From positions 2,418,001-2,482,000 of the forward strand of contig JBCAML010000002.1 of the NCBI GenBank assembly GCA_038503075.1: a DNA stretch of 64,000 nt. The letters run 5' to 3'. A program made the position numbers and the translations under genes. The notes beneath the pieces were generated by a model that saw only the letters and a list, made by a program, of their open reading frames with translations, was not told where the DNA came from and ran no database searches. The DNA comes from Gyromitra esculenta (Eukaryota > Ascomycota > Pezizomycetes > Pezizales > Discinaceae). Shown in pieces: positions 23,201-34,438 of this stretch; positions within the stretch are counted from its first letter, which is position 1; each line of letters starts with the position of its first letter.

Positions 23201-24283
23201 CCACACTGTCTTGAAGTCCCTTCCAGGGTGCGGGATCGCCATCTCCGTGGTTGAAAACGCCTTATCCAGACCATCAAACCTCATCAACATATTCAGATTC
23301 CTCGGGCTGTCTTCTGCTGATTTCGACGTTTTAGCAGTACTGGTAGCAGCAACGGCCTTGAGTTGTCGCTGTGCTTCGTTTAGGTCGAGTACTAATGACT
23401 CAATCTGTTTGCCGTAGCTGTCCCGCAGCCCACGAACCAGCTCATCCCGAAACCCGTATCCCTTCCTTGCGCTCCTCATCTCCTCCACATGTGCCTGTTC
23501 CAGCCGCTTAATCTCGTCTTGATGCGCGCTCACGGCAGCCGACATCTCGGTTCGGTGTGATTCGGCTAACGACGCGAGGGACGAGCGATGGTTCGCTTTG
23601 ACGCGCGAGAGGTCCTGTTTGGAAACGAGATTTAACTTTTTCGGTCCTCTTGAGGAAGCGACATGAGAGATGGAAAAGTACAGTACGAGAGAGACAGCCG
23701 CAAACAGCAGCAGCGACGGTGGTAGGAAGGGATAGCAGTAATCGTGGTGATGACGACGGGAGGGGGAGGAGGGGGAGGGGAAGAAGGGCGGAACACGTAC
23801 TTCAGCCTGCTCCTCTAGATCAGCGGACGCACCACCACCACCACCACCACCCCCGCGCGCAATCATCGCCTTGAGCTCTGTGAGCTCCTTACTCAAGCTG
23901 CCAACCTGCGCGAGGAGTCCCTGGGACCTGCCGAACGCGCTGGTGGTCCAGTCGAATCTGCTCGATGGGACGGGTTCGTCGTCTTTGGGTCTGTTGTTTT
24001 CATTTTTGTTCTCGTCTTCCTCCTCGCTGAGGACAGATTCATTGTCGTTATGGATTTCACTACGGTCATGGGGTTCGTTATCGTTGTGGTCATCGTGGAG
24101 AAGGTGGGTGTTGCTATTGACGTTGTTGCTGTTACCGCTGCTGCTGCTGCTGCTCTGGGGGGATCCAGAGATTAGCTCCCCTTCGTCGGAGACAGTCGTT
24201 GACGCTGGCGTCAAGACTATTATATTTTCGCGATCCTCGTCGGACGACGATGGCGGCGCCGACGACGCCGTGTTTGCGTTCAT
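20239..24283 (-). CDS. large Gln-rich coiled-coil protein, function unknown
   Basis: Three exons, 24283-23801, 23614-22275 and 22207-20239, give 1263 residues. The second intron has a perfect gtgagt donor and joins WRHRS to RDFFSGGKLWLADR in frame. The N-terminus is acidic and Ser/Asn-rich; a coiled-coil stretch follows (LSKELTELKAMIA, then SRVKANHRSSLASLAESHRT). A structured part contains KTVWEHLCSVVKNYIQTLN and KRIRFRFLHGNE. Two Glu runs and a long Pro/Gly/Gln-rich C-terminus with poly-Gln (QQAQAQAQVQAQQQAQQQ) complete it. The first intron (gtacgt...aaacag, 186 nt) is optional: it is also open, and if retained would add a hydrophobic segment (FLPPSLLLFAAVSLVLYF) that could span a membrane. 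I favour splicing because the segment is polypyrimidine-rich and its removal continues the coil. The family is not recognised. Confidence 0.7.
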
Positions 24284-26275
24284 GGTGTCGATATTCACCC
24301 AGGATGCGGAGGCGGGAGAGTGTGTGGGAAGGAGAGTGTGGGAGGGTGGAGGGTGAGAGGAAGTATGGCGAGTATTGATGGTTTGTGTGCCGGGAAGGTA
24401 GAGGGACAAACCAGCTCTCTTGAGAGAGAGAATACTCTAGAACCAGGAAGACTTTAGAGAACAGAGAACAGAAGAGAAGAAGAGGAAAGAAGGAACCCGG
24501 GTGGGTGACTGGCTAGTTCCGCGACGTGGACGATTGTCGGTGGGGCTGTCCGCGGGAGGGAGGGAAACGTGGGGTCGGGAGAGGGAGGGGAGGGGATACC
24601 TAGAGGGGAGGGATATCTACTTGTAGAAGGGAGAGGGGGAAGTGACGATAGCGTAATCGGAAACGTCGAGGGAAGGAATCCGAATGGAGATACTTTTGTT
24701 TTTCAAGAATAGGGCGAGACGGGGGGCGAGAGAGAGGAATGGAATGGACTGGGGAGGAAGATCTGAACGGAACTGAGTTGAACGGAACTGGTGGGAAAAA
24801 GAAACAACCCGAGAAACGCAACACCAGAAAAGCAAACAAACAAACGCGAGAAGAGATAGATAGACTGCTATTGATAGACAGAGGAGGCAAAGAGAAGAGA
24901 AGGTAGATGTAAGTACATGTATATACATGTAGCTACCGCTCCAAGCACCGACAGCAGAGGCTACAACCTGTGAATCCTCTCCTCTCCTCTCCTCTCCTCC
25001 GCCAGCTGTGTAACTCCACTCTACCCACTCTGCTGCCAGATGCACCGCAATGGAGCCTGCGATCGAGTGAATCAACAAATAATTAAATAAATGAGTCTTC
25101 CTCCTGATCGCCAAAAAACACAATCGCCCAGCAGCCAGCTGGACTCTTCTCTATCCAGCACCTACCTATATCTCAAGTGACCACGACCATATTCCCCCCC
25201 ACCACGAAAGAAAGAAGAAAAAAGTCGAAATAGTATCAAGTGGGGAATTGACGAATGAATCCCAGCCTCGAGAGTGTGCGCTGGCTTACACTACCTTACA
25301 AACCCTACCAACCTCACAAACCTTACATACCCAACCCACCCCACCTACCTACCCAAGCCTCATAATCCATTCGCTGGGAAAACAAAAGCCGCGGGTTGGT
25401 CAGAGAGCCATGCTTTACTTTTCACTCAGGCAATAGAATGGAAAAAAAAAAAACTACCCAACGTACCCAAGCCCTGCATAAAAGGAATAAAATCCAGGTT
25501 TTTTTCACACTTTGTTTCCCCCCTCTCGATGGGATACATATTTTGTTTCCTTTCCCTACTGATTGGGGTTAGGATATGCAGCCTTTAAACAATGATCGGT
25601 CCGGTGTACTTGGATCTTTCTCCAAGGCCTCCGCGGGGGGTACTCTACATAACACAGCTGAAATTCGAATAGTGTGGGTAGTTACAAGCACTGTATGGAC
25701 CATGCAGTGGTATACATATGGTTTCCATAACAAAGTAATGTGGGTACTGTACTGTAAACCTTAATATTCATTCACTCCCTTTATAGTATGCAATAATCAC
25801 GCCAACATCAATGCTATTAGCCAATATATACATACACGCCGGTACTCAACTCTACTCTATGTAATGTACAAGTGCCCGTGCATAACCGCCGTTACAGGCG
25901 TCATTCATAAAACTCCGTGTCTTCCCCTTTATACTCTCTTTCATAGGTATCGTCACAACAAAAAGAGTCATCAAAAATAAAGATCAAAAAAAGAACAATC
26001 AAGAGAAAAAATGGCACCACCAAAAAGGAAGAAAAACAAATGTTCGTAAGATCTTCAATCTACGGGTATCGTCGGCCCACCCCACCAAAAAGCGAAAGGA
26101 AAAGAGAGAGAAGAAAAAGTAAAGAAAACCTCACCACAACGAAACTCTTTAAATCCGATAAGCCAAAAAAAGGTTATCACAGCCATCTCCCTTCTCAACC
26201 CCCCCAATCCATGCTCCCAAAACTAATCAAAGCCAAACTAATCAGACCTCTGAAAAACCGCTCAAAACAACTCCC
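24284..26275. other. long upstream region of the Gln-rich gene
   Basis: About 2 kb between the start of the Gln-rich gene and the stop of the GH76 gene, both on the minus strand. It holds a (CTCTC)n repeat at 24975-25000 and purine-rich tracts near 24420-24490. Such long leaders are common for fungal regulatory genes. No coding frame is convincing. Confidence 0.5.
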
Positions 26276-27679
26276 TCACCCCACAACCTCCAACACCGCT
26301 CTCAACGCTGCCAGCCCTCCCGAATGACTCTCTACCGTCCTCCCGCGACCCCTATCATTTAGATCACCTCCCTTTGGCACCCCCAATGCCTGTCCGTTCC
26401 ACGGATTCAAATAATCCACCGCCCCTGGATCCATCGTCGTCTCAAAATCCTCTCCATTCCCCGAAAAATTCCGTGGCGCGCCCCACCAAGCACCAACAAC
26501 ACCATCGCTATTCCTCGTTGCCCAAGCCGCCTCCGCATTACGGGTGATAAATCTATGATACATCGCACAAGAGTGTTCATGCCACTCCCTCACCTCAGTC
26601 GCAAACCCGATCCCGACAGGCAATGGCACACAGAACAGCGTAAGATGGTGCATCCAGATCCCTTTAAACGTCTGTCCGTTCTGCGAGCAGTATGAACGGG
26701 TATCGCATTTCTCCGTCAACACCCCATTCCGCACAATCTCGCCGACCTGGCCCTGACTCGACAGCACCGCATTAATAAGTTCGAATCCTTCCTCGAGATA
26801 CAGACGCTCCTCTGTCGCTTCCGCGAGTCCTCGGAGCCCAGATAGTAATACGCCTTGATTGTACGTGTACACCATTTCGTCGCGCTTATCGCATACTTTA
26901 ACTCCAGAGTCCGGCGGGTCGTTGAGACGCGAGATGTGGAAACCGTCCGTGTAGAGTCCGTGGGCATTCTGCATGTTACTCTGCTTGAGCCAGTGGTATG
27001 CTTTGCGCGCGTTGGTGAGGTGTGAGGCGTTGTGTTGCGGGTGATAGAGGTACATCGATACCGACGCGGAGATGAAGAGCTCATTCGTGATTGCGTTTTT
27101 GTATGGCTCGAGCCAGCGGCTCCAGACCATGCCGCCGCCGCAGAGCGCATCGTCCCAGCCGGTTTCGGCGAGTTGGTAGAACTCCAGGGCACGCTGGGCG
27201 AACGGGGCTTTCCACTCGGCGCCGGTCCACGCGGAGGAAGGGAAGGTGTCGATGCGGGAGTCGATCATTTTGACGGCTTCGAGCCATTGGAGGACTACCC
27301 AGAGGATGTCATCGAAAGCTTGCTGTTTCAGCCCGACGTCGTCCTGGCCGTAGAAGAAGGCGACTACTTGGGAGAAATAGCGGTTTGAGAGCGCACGGTG
27401 GGTGTGGGAGGCCGAGAGGGAGTTGGTGGAAGCCGCGAGGAGTGTCCCGAGGACGGCGCGCGTCCAGTCTATGCCGGTGGGGTAGGTACCGGTTTGGAAG
27501 GAGAAGAACTGATCCTGCAACGTCGCTAGAGCAGCGACCATGGTGTCCAGTGGGCTAGATTTGGCCGCATTGTCATCCTGGAGAACCAAAGGGACCTCAT
27601 CGTTTGCTGCCTGAGCTGGGACGAGAGGGCTCCCGAGACAAAAGGTCGAAAACACTAGTAGGAGCTGTGACGGCCGCAT
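26276..27679 (-). CDS. secreted glycoside hydrolase family 76 (alpha-1,6-mannanase type)
   Basis: One exon of 467 residues. Residues 1-24 (MRPSQLLLVFSTFCLGSPLV, then PAQA) are a clear signal peptide. The catalytic Asp pair of GH76 is at D123-D124 in AFDDILWVVLQWLEAV, and the second family block is GWDDALCGGGMVWSRW. ITNELFISASVSMYLYH and YTYNQGVLLSGLRGLAEAT are the conserved helices of the (alpha/alpha)6 barrel. GH76 enzymes cut or transglycosylate alpha-1,6-mannan of fungal walls. There is no C-terminal hydrophobic GPI signal (it ends LRAVLEVVG), so this is more like a soluble enzyme than a Dfg5/Dcw1-type anchored protein. Several N-glycosylation sites (NAS, NFS) are present. Start at 27679 is the only ATG that yields the signal peptide. 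Confidence 0.9.
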   Translation of the reverse strand: MRPSQLLLVFSTFCLGSPLVPAQAANDEVPLVLQDDNAAKSSPLDTMVAALATLQDQFFSFQTGTYPTGIDWTRAVLGTLLAASTNSLSASHTHRALSNRYFSQVVAFFYGQDDVGLKQQAFDDILWVVLQWLEAVKMIDSRIDTFPSSAWTGAEWKAPFAQRALEFYQLAETGWDDALCGGGMVWSRWLEPYKNAITNELFISASVSMYLYHPQHNASHLTNARKAYHWLKQSNMQNAHGLYTDGFHISRLNDPPDSGVKVCDKRDEMVYTYNQGVLLSGLRGLAEATEERLYLEEGFELINAVLSSQGQVGEIVRNGVLTEKCDTRSYCSQNGQTFKGIWMHHLTLFCVPLPVGIGFATEVREWHEHSCAMYHRFITRNAEAAWATRNSDGVVGAWWGAPRNFSGNGEDFETTMDPGAVDYLNPWNGQALGVPKGGDLNDRGRGRTVESHSGGLAALRAVLEVVG

Positions 27680-29388
27680 ATTCGTATTTTCTCGCTCTCT
27701 CCTTCAGTAAGGTAAGTCTGCAGCAGCTCTGCAGCGCCGGAGGCCGTGAGAAATATGAGGAAAAGCAGGAGAGCCCCGCCTTGAGATTCATCCTCAAAGA
27801 GAGGCTCTCCTTTACCTCTTTCAAGTCTCACCCTGCCCCCTCCAAGTTTCATTCACGGGTTCTAAAAAAACAAGCTGCATTCCCCCGCATGGACATGTTC
27901 GGATGGGTCGGGGACCAGGGGTCACACGGTTGTCGATAACCGTACCTGACAAGGGTCCATGCAACCGTCTTGGCGCTTTCCCCGCGTTTAAGCGGAGGTG
28001 GGAAAGATGCTAAATCTTAAATCAATTTTTTTTGCAGATCGACCGCGAATCGGGTCGAGCTGAGATTTTTGGGGGTGTTATTAGTGCCATCTTTTCCGTT
28101 TTTTTCTCGACTTACTTCCTTTCCACGAACTGTCACCGGAGATCATCACGAGTCGGGTCGAGAGGTTTGAGGTGCGTGTCAAGTGTATTTATAGCATTTA
28201 AAATAAAATTGCCATAGCAAATCGGAACGTTAGCTTTCAAAGATGAGAAGAGGGAAAAAAAAAAGTTGAGGATACCATAAGATCACGCCTCCACTTTACG
28301 TAGAGTACTCCTGAACCCGAGCGAAGCGCTAGAAAAGGGGATGGCGAGAGCCATAGAGGGATTCAGAAACTCAGCTTTTTCCACTTCAGCTCTTCAGTGC
28401 AAGATGACAACCTCTCGTCCAGGTGTCGATGGCGCGTATGGGTAACGAGTAAATTTCCTACAGAAATTAGAACTGTATCCCTGCTCGAATTTGGCTATTC
28501 TATGCCCTGGGCACTTTCCTCAGCTCTGGTGATGAATTAATCTCACTTGACAGTAAGCCATTCGCTGTCTCGTGACGGCTGCCACAGCTTATTCGCCCTA
28601 TGAAGGTTTGTGTTATGGGATGCATGTCAGATACCTATATGTGGAGCTCGTAGGGTTAGGTATAGCTGGATTGGGCATAATATTCTTTGCCATGTTCTTG
28701 AGACTTTGATCTATCCTTCTCGCCTCGGAGCTTGGAATGACATGGGGCTGATTCAGGCAATGAACTCGTCTTCAGATGCTGAAAGGTCACAATACCATTC
28801 AGTTAAAGAATGAAGTTGGGACTGAGCTAGGTAACTGTGCACGCGCACTGAAGAATATTAGCATTATGGAGGAGAAAGTATAATAAAAACGGGGGTCTGG
28901 AGTCACGGGTACTCACTCGGATTCGTATATAGAACTCGACCTATTAGTAGCAACTAGGCCAGAGATCTATTTAACAAAGAGACATAGCCTTCCTATGAGC
29001 TCTCTAATATCAGTAGAGATAAGTGGGGTGACAAAGGTTCAGGTGTCCATAGTGGGGGTTCACAGTGGGGGTTCGCGGTGGAGTGTGACCAGCAGAGGTC
29101 ATGTCACAGTTAGCTATCATATCAACCCACTATCTTGACCTTCAGATGCTTTGAATGACCACAGCCAGTACTTGAGATAAAGCGTAGCGAGCGAGCAAAT
29201 ATCAGAACACATTTTATCTTTCTATCAAACACCGAAGCCATTTCTTCATTCCACTTCTCATGAGAGAGCCTCACCATAAACCTATCAAACTACTCTACGT
29301 AAAATATGCAGACCTATATCGAATCCCGTTGGTTTCCCTGCTTCCTTGCTCTAGATAAACCCAGCAATAAGTACATACACTAACGGCA
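27680..29388. other. long divergent intergenic region
   Basis: About 1.7 kb between the GH76 start (minus) and the next gene start (plus). Short frames on both strands look like background. I see direct repeats of gtgggggttc near 29055-29085 but no gene, tRNA or element. Confidence 0.5.
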
Positions 29389-30230
29389 ATGATAGACATT
29401 AAACACCGACCGATCGATTTCGGGTCGTCTGAAACCACCAATAACGTAAAACCAAAGAGCCACATCCTACCAGAAACCCAACTAACTTCCACCTCTCAGG
29501 TTTCTGAAAAAAACATCGGGGATGAAACTATCCCTATCACCGCTCCGGTGCCGTATGTATCTCCATTCTTTCCATAGCTTGGTCGCTAATATATTTTGTC
29601 CCAGTCATACATTCGAGAAAGCCATAGCGGCACTGCGGCAGAATATTGCGGACCATGTCCATGTGCATGAGAGGAGGAGAGGCAAGAGGGTGCTACAAGA
29701 TGTCGTGAGCGGCGATGAAATCGCGAGCGATAACGAGGACTACCAGTAAGCCATTTCTGCTACGGGCGTTTAGTTTATATATTGATTATTGGTAGTATTG
29801 CCCTGCCAAGTCTCGAAGACGAAAGATGCGTCGAGCTGGAGAGTAAGCGCGATAAAGCCTTGCTGACGGACGAAGATTGTGTCAACCTTAATGCCGTACT
29901 CGCGGATTATCGAGAGGGGACTTTAAAATGCCCTCCTGAAGGCGAAGCGGTCGTGTACTATGCTGGAGTACGGAGGACGGAGGGGAGCGTGGTGCTGGAT
30001 GAGTACCCGCTGTTGCGGATGGTTGGAGAGTGGGCTGATGCGATGGACGGGCAGGGTGAGGTTTGGGTCGAAAAGGTATGGATTTTTTGTGTTTTTTAAT
30101 ACTAGATATGGGCTTGGTTCACTGACTGGCTGGCGTTGTTTGCGGTGACTAGGGCTTAGAGTACAGCACTGGGTTATCTTCGTTTACATCATTTCCCCCG
30201 TTCGACCCCATGGAGTCTCGTGTAGTCTGA
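29389..30230 (+). CDS. four-exon protein of unknown function
   Basis: Exons 29389-29552, 29605-29745, 29796-30075 and 30153-30230 give 220 residues. All four junctions use normal sites (gtatgt/ccag, gtaagc/gtag, gtatgg/ctag) and keep frame, which is strong support that the gene is real although each exon alone is short. The protein is hydrophilic and acidic. It contains TFEKAIAALRQNIADHVHVH, a basic RRRGKRV patch, and a predicted helical DEDCVNLNAVLADYREGTL block. No signal peptide or membrane segment is present. I do not recognise a family, and no function is proposed. Confidence 0.7.
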
Positions 30231-30633
30231 ATTTTTTTCCTCTTCTTTTTTCTTTTCCTCTCTCTGCTACTCCTAAGTTATAGACGATATCTAATAGACT
30301 TTGAGATTTACATGCGAGTTAGACCTGCATTGTAGAGTAAAGGCCCTGGAAAGAGTGCTTTCGCTGTTGGGTTAGGGTTTACCAAACCCCTGTCGATTGA
30401 CCCCACCTGCCACAGTGATGCATGTGATGTAGGTATATTCATGATATTGCACTCGCAGGTAAAATCTGCGTGCTCACTTAGATCTGGATGTAGCATCTCG
30501 TCTTGTGCGTGACCGTAAGCCAGCCACCCCATGCATTTATCTCCTCTTCTGGCTATCACTTTCCATCCATCCATCCATCCCATCCATCCACCTCTTCTGA
30601 TCACAGCTCCCCATCACCATCCCCATCACTTTA
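30231..30633. other. intergenic, convergent 3' ends
   Basis: About 400 bases between two facing stops, with a (CCAT)n run near 30565-30590 and a telomere-like gggttagggttta near 30369. No gene is seen. Confidence 0.5.
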
Positions 30634-31176
30634 TCACTCCACCTCAAGCGGTAATATATCCGTCTTAAGCTCCCTCGTCTTCTTCCCTATAGGTTGTGGA
30701 GCTCTCTCATTCTCCTGCACATAGAACCTCCTCAGCAGCATGATAGCCTCACTCCTAAATATGCCACCCACACACTCATACCCCCCATCCCTGTCACCGT
30801 CCCTCTTCTCATGTAACCTCAACACCCCTCCACACCCACCAAACCGCTCATTCAGACACCCGTAGTAAACCCTCCTGATGCCGAGCTGGCGCAGGGCAGA
30901 CGCACACATGATGCACGGCTCCACGGTGACGTATAGATCTGTCTCTTTGAATATTTCCGGTGGGTGTGACTGCAGGACGTGTTCGATACCGATGAACTCG
31001 GCGTGACGGGTGCCGCAGAGAGAACGGTTGGTATCGTTCATGCCACGGGCTATGATGGTGGAGTTGTGTACGAAGACGCAGCCGACGGGAACTTCGTCTG
31101 TGGAGAGGGCGAGCTCGGCTTGAGCGAGGGCTTCGAGCATGAAGGCTTCGTGGATTGCCCGTTCCGAGGGTGTCAT
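30634..31176 (-). CDS. TAD2: tRNA-specific adenosine deaminase catalytic subunit
   Basis: One exon of 180 residues. This is a cytidine-deaminase-fold enzyme: the zinc-binding and proton-shuttle motif is HAE in GTRHAEFIGI, and the second zinc motif is PCIMC in TVEPCIMCASALRQLGIRRV. The N-terminal EALAQAELALSTDEVPVGCV and VYYGCLNERFGGCGGVL are TadA/Tad2 signatures. Tad2 with Tad3 deaminates adenosine 34 to inosine in tRNA anticodons in the cytosol and nucleus. It is shorter than the yeast protein but contains the whole catalytic domain. It is divergent from the TFIIIC gene, with 255 bases between starts, which puts a tRNA-modifying enzyme and a tRNA transcription factor on one promoter region. 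Confidence 0.92.
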   Translation of the reverse strand: MTPSERAIHEAFMLEALAQAELALSTDEVPVGCVFVHNSTIIARGMNDTNRSLCGTRHAEFIGIEHVLQSHPPEIFKETDLYVTVEPCIMCASALRQLGIRRVYYGCLNERFGGCGGVLRLHEKRDGDRDGGYECVGGIFRSEAIMLLRRFYVQENERAPQPIGKKTRELKTDILPLEVE

Positions 31177-31431
31177 ATTTAGGGGAGGTCAGCGTATTAA
31201 TGGGGTTTCTGGGTATTCTACGGAAATTCACTGCTGTGCTGGTTATGATAATATTAATGGTTTTAAGGATAAGAGAAAAGCCGGGTAAATTTAGTATCAC
31301 GAGTTTATTTGATTTGAGGCTCTTTGTGAGGCTCAGGGCCACCAACGGCATCATGGCCAATATCTCCGACTTTGACCTCAACTTCAGCCCCAACCTCAAC
31401 CTCACGAACTACACCAAACACTCCCGCAAAT

Positions 31432-33845
31432 ATGGCCCGCGCAACACGCAGTCGGAAACCTACAAATTACGCTCTTGACCCCTACAAAGACCTCGACAGT
31501 GGCGATAGCGACCCCCCCGTCCAGCCCGGCTCCTCCGAAGACGAAGACTTCGAACTCTCCAAACCCACAGGCGACACCAACACCCTCGCCGATGCCAATG
31601 CCGACGCTACTGCATCCGACGATGTCGGCGATGGCTCTGACGACCTCTCTCAACTCGAAGATGGCGAAATATCCGACGAGGGCTACCGAGAACGAAGCCA
31701 AAAGAAGCCCCGTACTCCCCGTGCTAATGTCATACGCGGGGCAACAATAGAAGCCACCCCCGGCGAAGGTGCTCGTATTCACCGTACCCACAAGTTCCGT
31801 GTGAACCGCCTTCCGGAACCCCTCGCTGGCATGCGGCGTCGTGACCGACTGGCCATTTTAGACTCATTCAACACCCCCGAGGCCGAGCCTTTACCGCTTG
31901 GTATGAGACCCCCGGATCCGTCAGTCAAGATCACATACCGTCCGGGATTCATCAAGTCCACCGGTAAACGAGAACGCATAGTGACTGCATATGGAGGCAA
32001 CAACGAGACTCTCGTTAAAGCCGTCAAGGTGCGTGATACGTTCATTGGGCTTCCTGCAGTACCGGAGAGGTCGTGTCTCGGCTTTACTCCGTTCTGGAAG
32101 AAGGGCCAAGACGAACATTTGGATGTGGGAATGGGTCGGCAGAAGACGCAGAGGGTCGAATATTATGATCCTCCGGGGAGTGAAGCGGGTGCCGGTGTGG
32201 AACAGTATTTACCAGCTGCGACAGGGTTCCAAATTAAATGTATCATTGGCCCACAGACGGGGAAGAAGATTATTACATTTCAGAGGTTCGGGATGCACGA
32301 CCTGGCGGGAACTGGGAGGGGGAAGAAGGGGTTTATTTTGAATGCAGGGGGGCATGTGTTGGGGACAGATTGGGCACCAAATCGACCGAAAGGTGAGATT
32401 CAATCTCTATTACATATGAGTACCCTCTTTACATTTGGTTTAATGTAGACGCAGGTTGGCAGTACCTTGCTATCTCTACCAAGGCCGACGGCGCATACAA
32501 CACACCTGCCCCTAACCCAGACGCAGAAATGAAAGAAAACACGGATGAACCATCTCCCACCCTACCCTCCGCCTTTGATCGTGATCCTTCCCCATCATGT
32601 ATCCAGATCTGGCGCTTCCCCTGTAACGAGACTGGCTCCCCCTCCGGCGCACCTTCCCTTGCCCTTGCCCTCTGCCACGAATGGGGCCCTGCCCGCGGTC
32701 TCCGCTGGTGTCAAATCCCAAAAGAATCTACAAACGACAAAGACCTCGGCCTCCTCGGCGCCGTATTCCGCGACGGCAATGTCCGTATCCTTCGTATAGT
32801 CCTACCTGATGATGATACCGACGGCGATTGCGTTTTTGGTACCTCTGCCTTCCGAGTGATTTTTCATGAAACTAATCAACTCTACTAGTAAAACTTATTG
32901 AACCGGCCTTCGAATGCACCCTCCCAGATACAATCTGCACAACTATGGGCTGGCTCTCCGATCACGAAGTAGTCGTTGGGTGTGCCAACGGCGCCATCGC
33001 CGCCTGGTCACTTCCCCAAGCACTTGATCCCGACCTAACCTTCACACCCTACCTCTATGCGCCCATCCACCAAACTTACATCGCCTCGCTCGCGACCTGC
33101 TACCCTTCTTTCCCATCCCACATCATCACCGCATCCCTCGACGGCTACTGTCGCCTCACAAGCCTCCTCGACCCCTTCTCCGACACCGTCGTCAACAACC
33201 GCAGCCGCATCGCACCAACTACCATCGCGTGGGTCGACCACGTCAACGCTGCCGTCAGCTGCGAGGAGGGTGCGTGGGTTAAGTTTTATCCACTACGAAG
33301 ATTCTTTAGCGCTACTACGTGCTGTAAACACCACGGTGTCGTCGGTAATGTAGCGGGAAGCCTATGTCATAGCTTTGTCGTGAGCGGCGGGAGCGAGGGT
33401 GAATGTAGCTTTAGTAATCCGGTCCGCAGGACGTTTCATGGGAAGATTGTAAGCTCACTATTGTCTATGATGGTGGTGGTAAGGCTAATGGAGAAACGGG
33501 TGATAGAAAAATTATCAACAAACTTGGTTCCATCTGGAATATGCAAAGAAGAGCAACATGTTCCGCATGAGTGAAGGGTTCAAACTCGAGGAGTTTGAAA
33601 CTAAGAGTGAGAAGATGAAGAGACGACAGAATAATACTGCGCTAGTTCATTCTACTGTCTGTTCTTTCCTCCTTGTATCTTTTGGGGTGTGTAAGAGGTG
33701 ACTAATTGATGGTGGGTAGGCCTATCCGGAAGAATCGAATATTACGCAAGTTTGCTGGAATCCTAATACGCTTTGTGGTGGGTGGGCTACGGCGGGGACG
33801 GCGTGTGGACTTGTTAGGGTGGAGGATGTGGCAATTGGGGACTGA
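31432..33845 (+). CDS. TFC6: TFIIIC subunit Tfc6-like WD40 protein
   Basis: Exons 31432-32392, 32449-32838, 32889-33448, probably 33549-33656, and 33720-33845 would give 714 residues. The N-terminus is acidic and disordered with an AT-hook-like basic start (MARATRSRKPTNYA). WD-type blades follow: HVLGTDWAPNRP, YLAISTKADGAYN, CIQIWRFP, LLGAVFRDGNVRILRIVL, MGWLSDHEVVVGCANGAIAAW and the last, QVCWNPNTLCGGWATAGTA. This matches Tfc6/GTF3C2, a subunit of the RNA polymerase III factor that recognises tRNA B boxes. The fourth exon is the uncertain part: its frame holds only if the preceding 100-nt intron ends in AAG at 33548; otherwise a frameshift is present. An earlier overlapping ATG at 31353 is in another frame and is not used. 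Confidence 0.8.
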
Positions 33846-34438
33846 GTTTGTAGGGTGAAATGGGGATTGGATTGTGTAGTAGATTTTCTTCAATATAGGG
33901 AGTTTATTATTGAATTTATAAGTAGGACTGTGAGTGTTGTGTGAGTAGTGTATGATTATGGGTCTTTGTGGGGTATGGAGATATGGGGACGTTAACCAGA
34001 CACGGGCTAGAGGGCAAATTCTCAAAATAAGAGCTCATATTAATTCTATATAAAAGTCACCCATTTGTCTACTTACTGAAGATTTGTTTGTCTAGAAGGT
34101 AAGTAATATTTGATGTAATTTTGCTCTGCAGAATCGACGATAAGGTTAGTAGATTTTATGGGATGGTTCAGTTATACTAAGAAAACAAGAGGGGGTACAC
34201 ACAATAGTATGAAGGGGAGCACTAACGGCTACAGAAATAAACAGTATGGAGCTTGCCCAACTTTCCGAGCTCTAGGTGGTGTGTAGGCTTTCTCTGGTAG
34301 GCTACAGTAAATTATATCAGTTTGCTGAGGCTTTGGCTTCTTAGTCCTCTTTATAAGCCCACGCGAAATATGACAGGGATTTCTAAATCAATCAACTCTA
34401 TCGCCACATCGCCATCTAAACTAGTGGACACTACAGCG
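33846..34438. other. intergenic
   Basis: About 590 AT-rich bases. A tatataaaag element near 34053 could serve a long leader of the BTB gene downstream. No coding frame is convincing. Confidence 0.45.

Noticed and set aside
20239..24283. Two separate genes with stops near 22271 and 20239
   Set aside because: A perfect gtgagt donor and a cag acceptor join the two frames without loss, so one gene is simpler.
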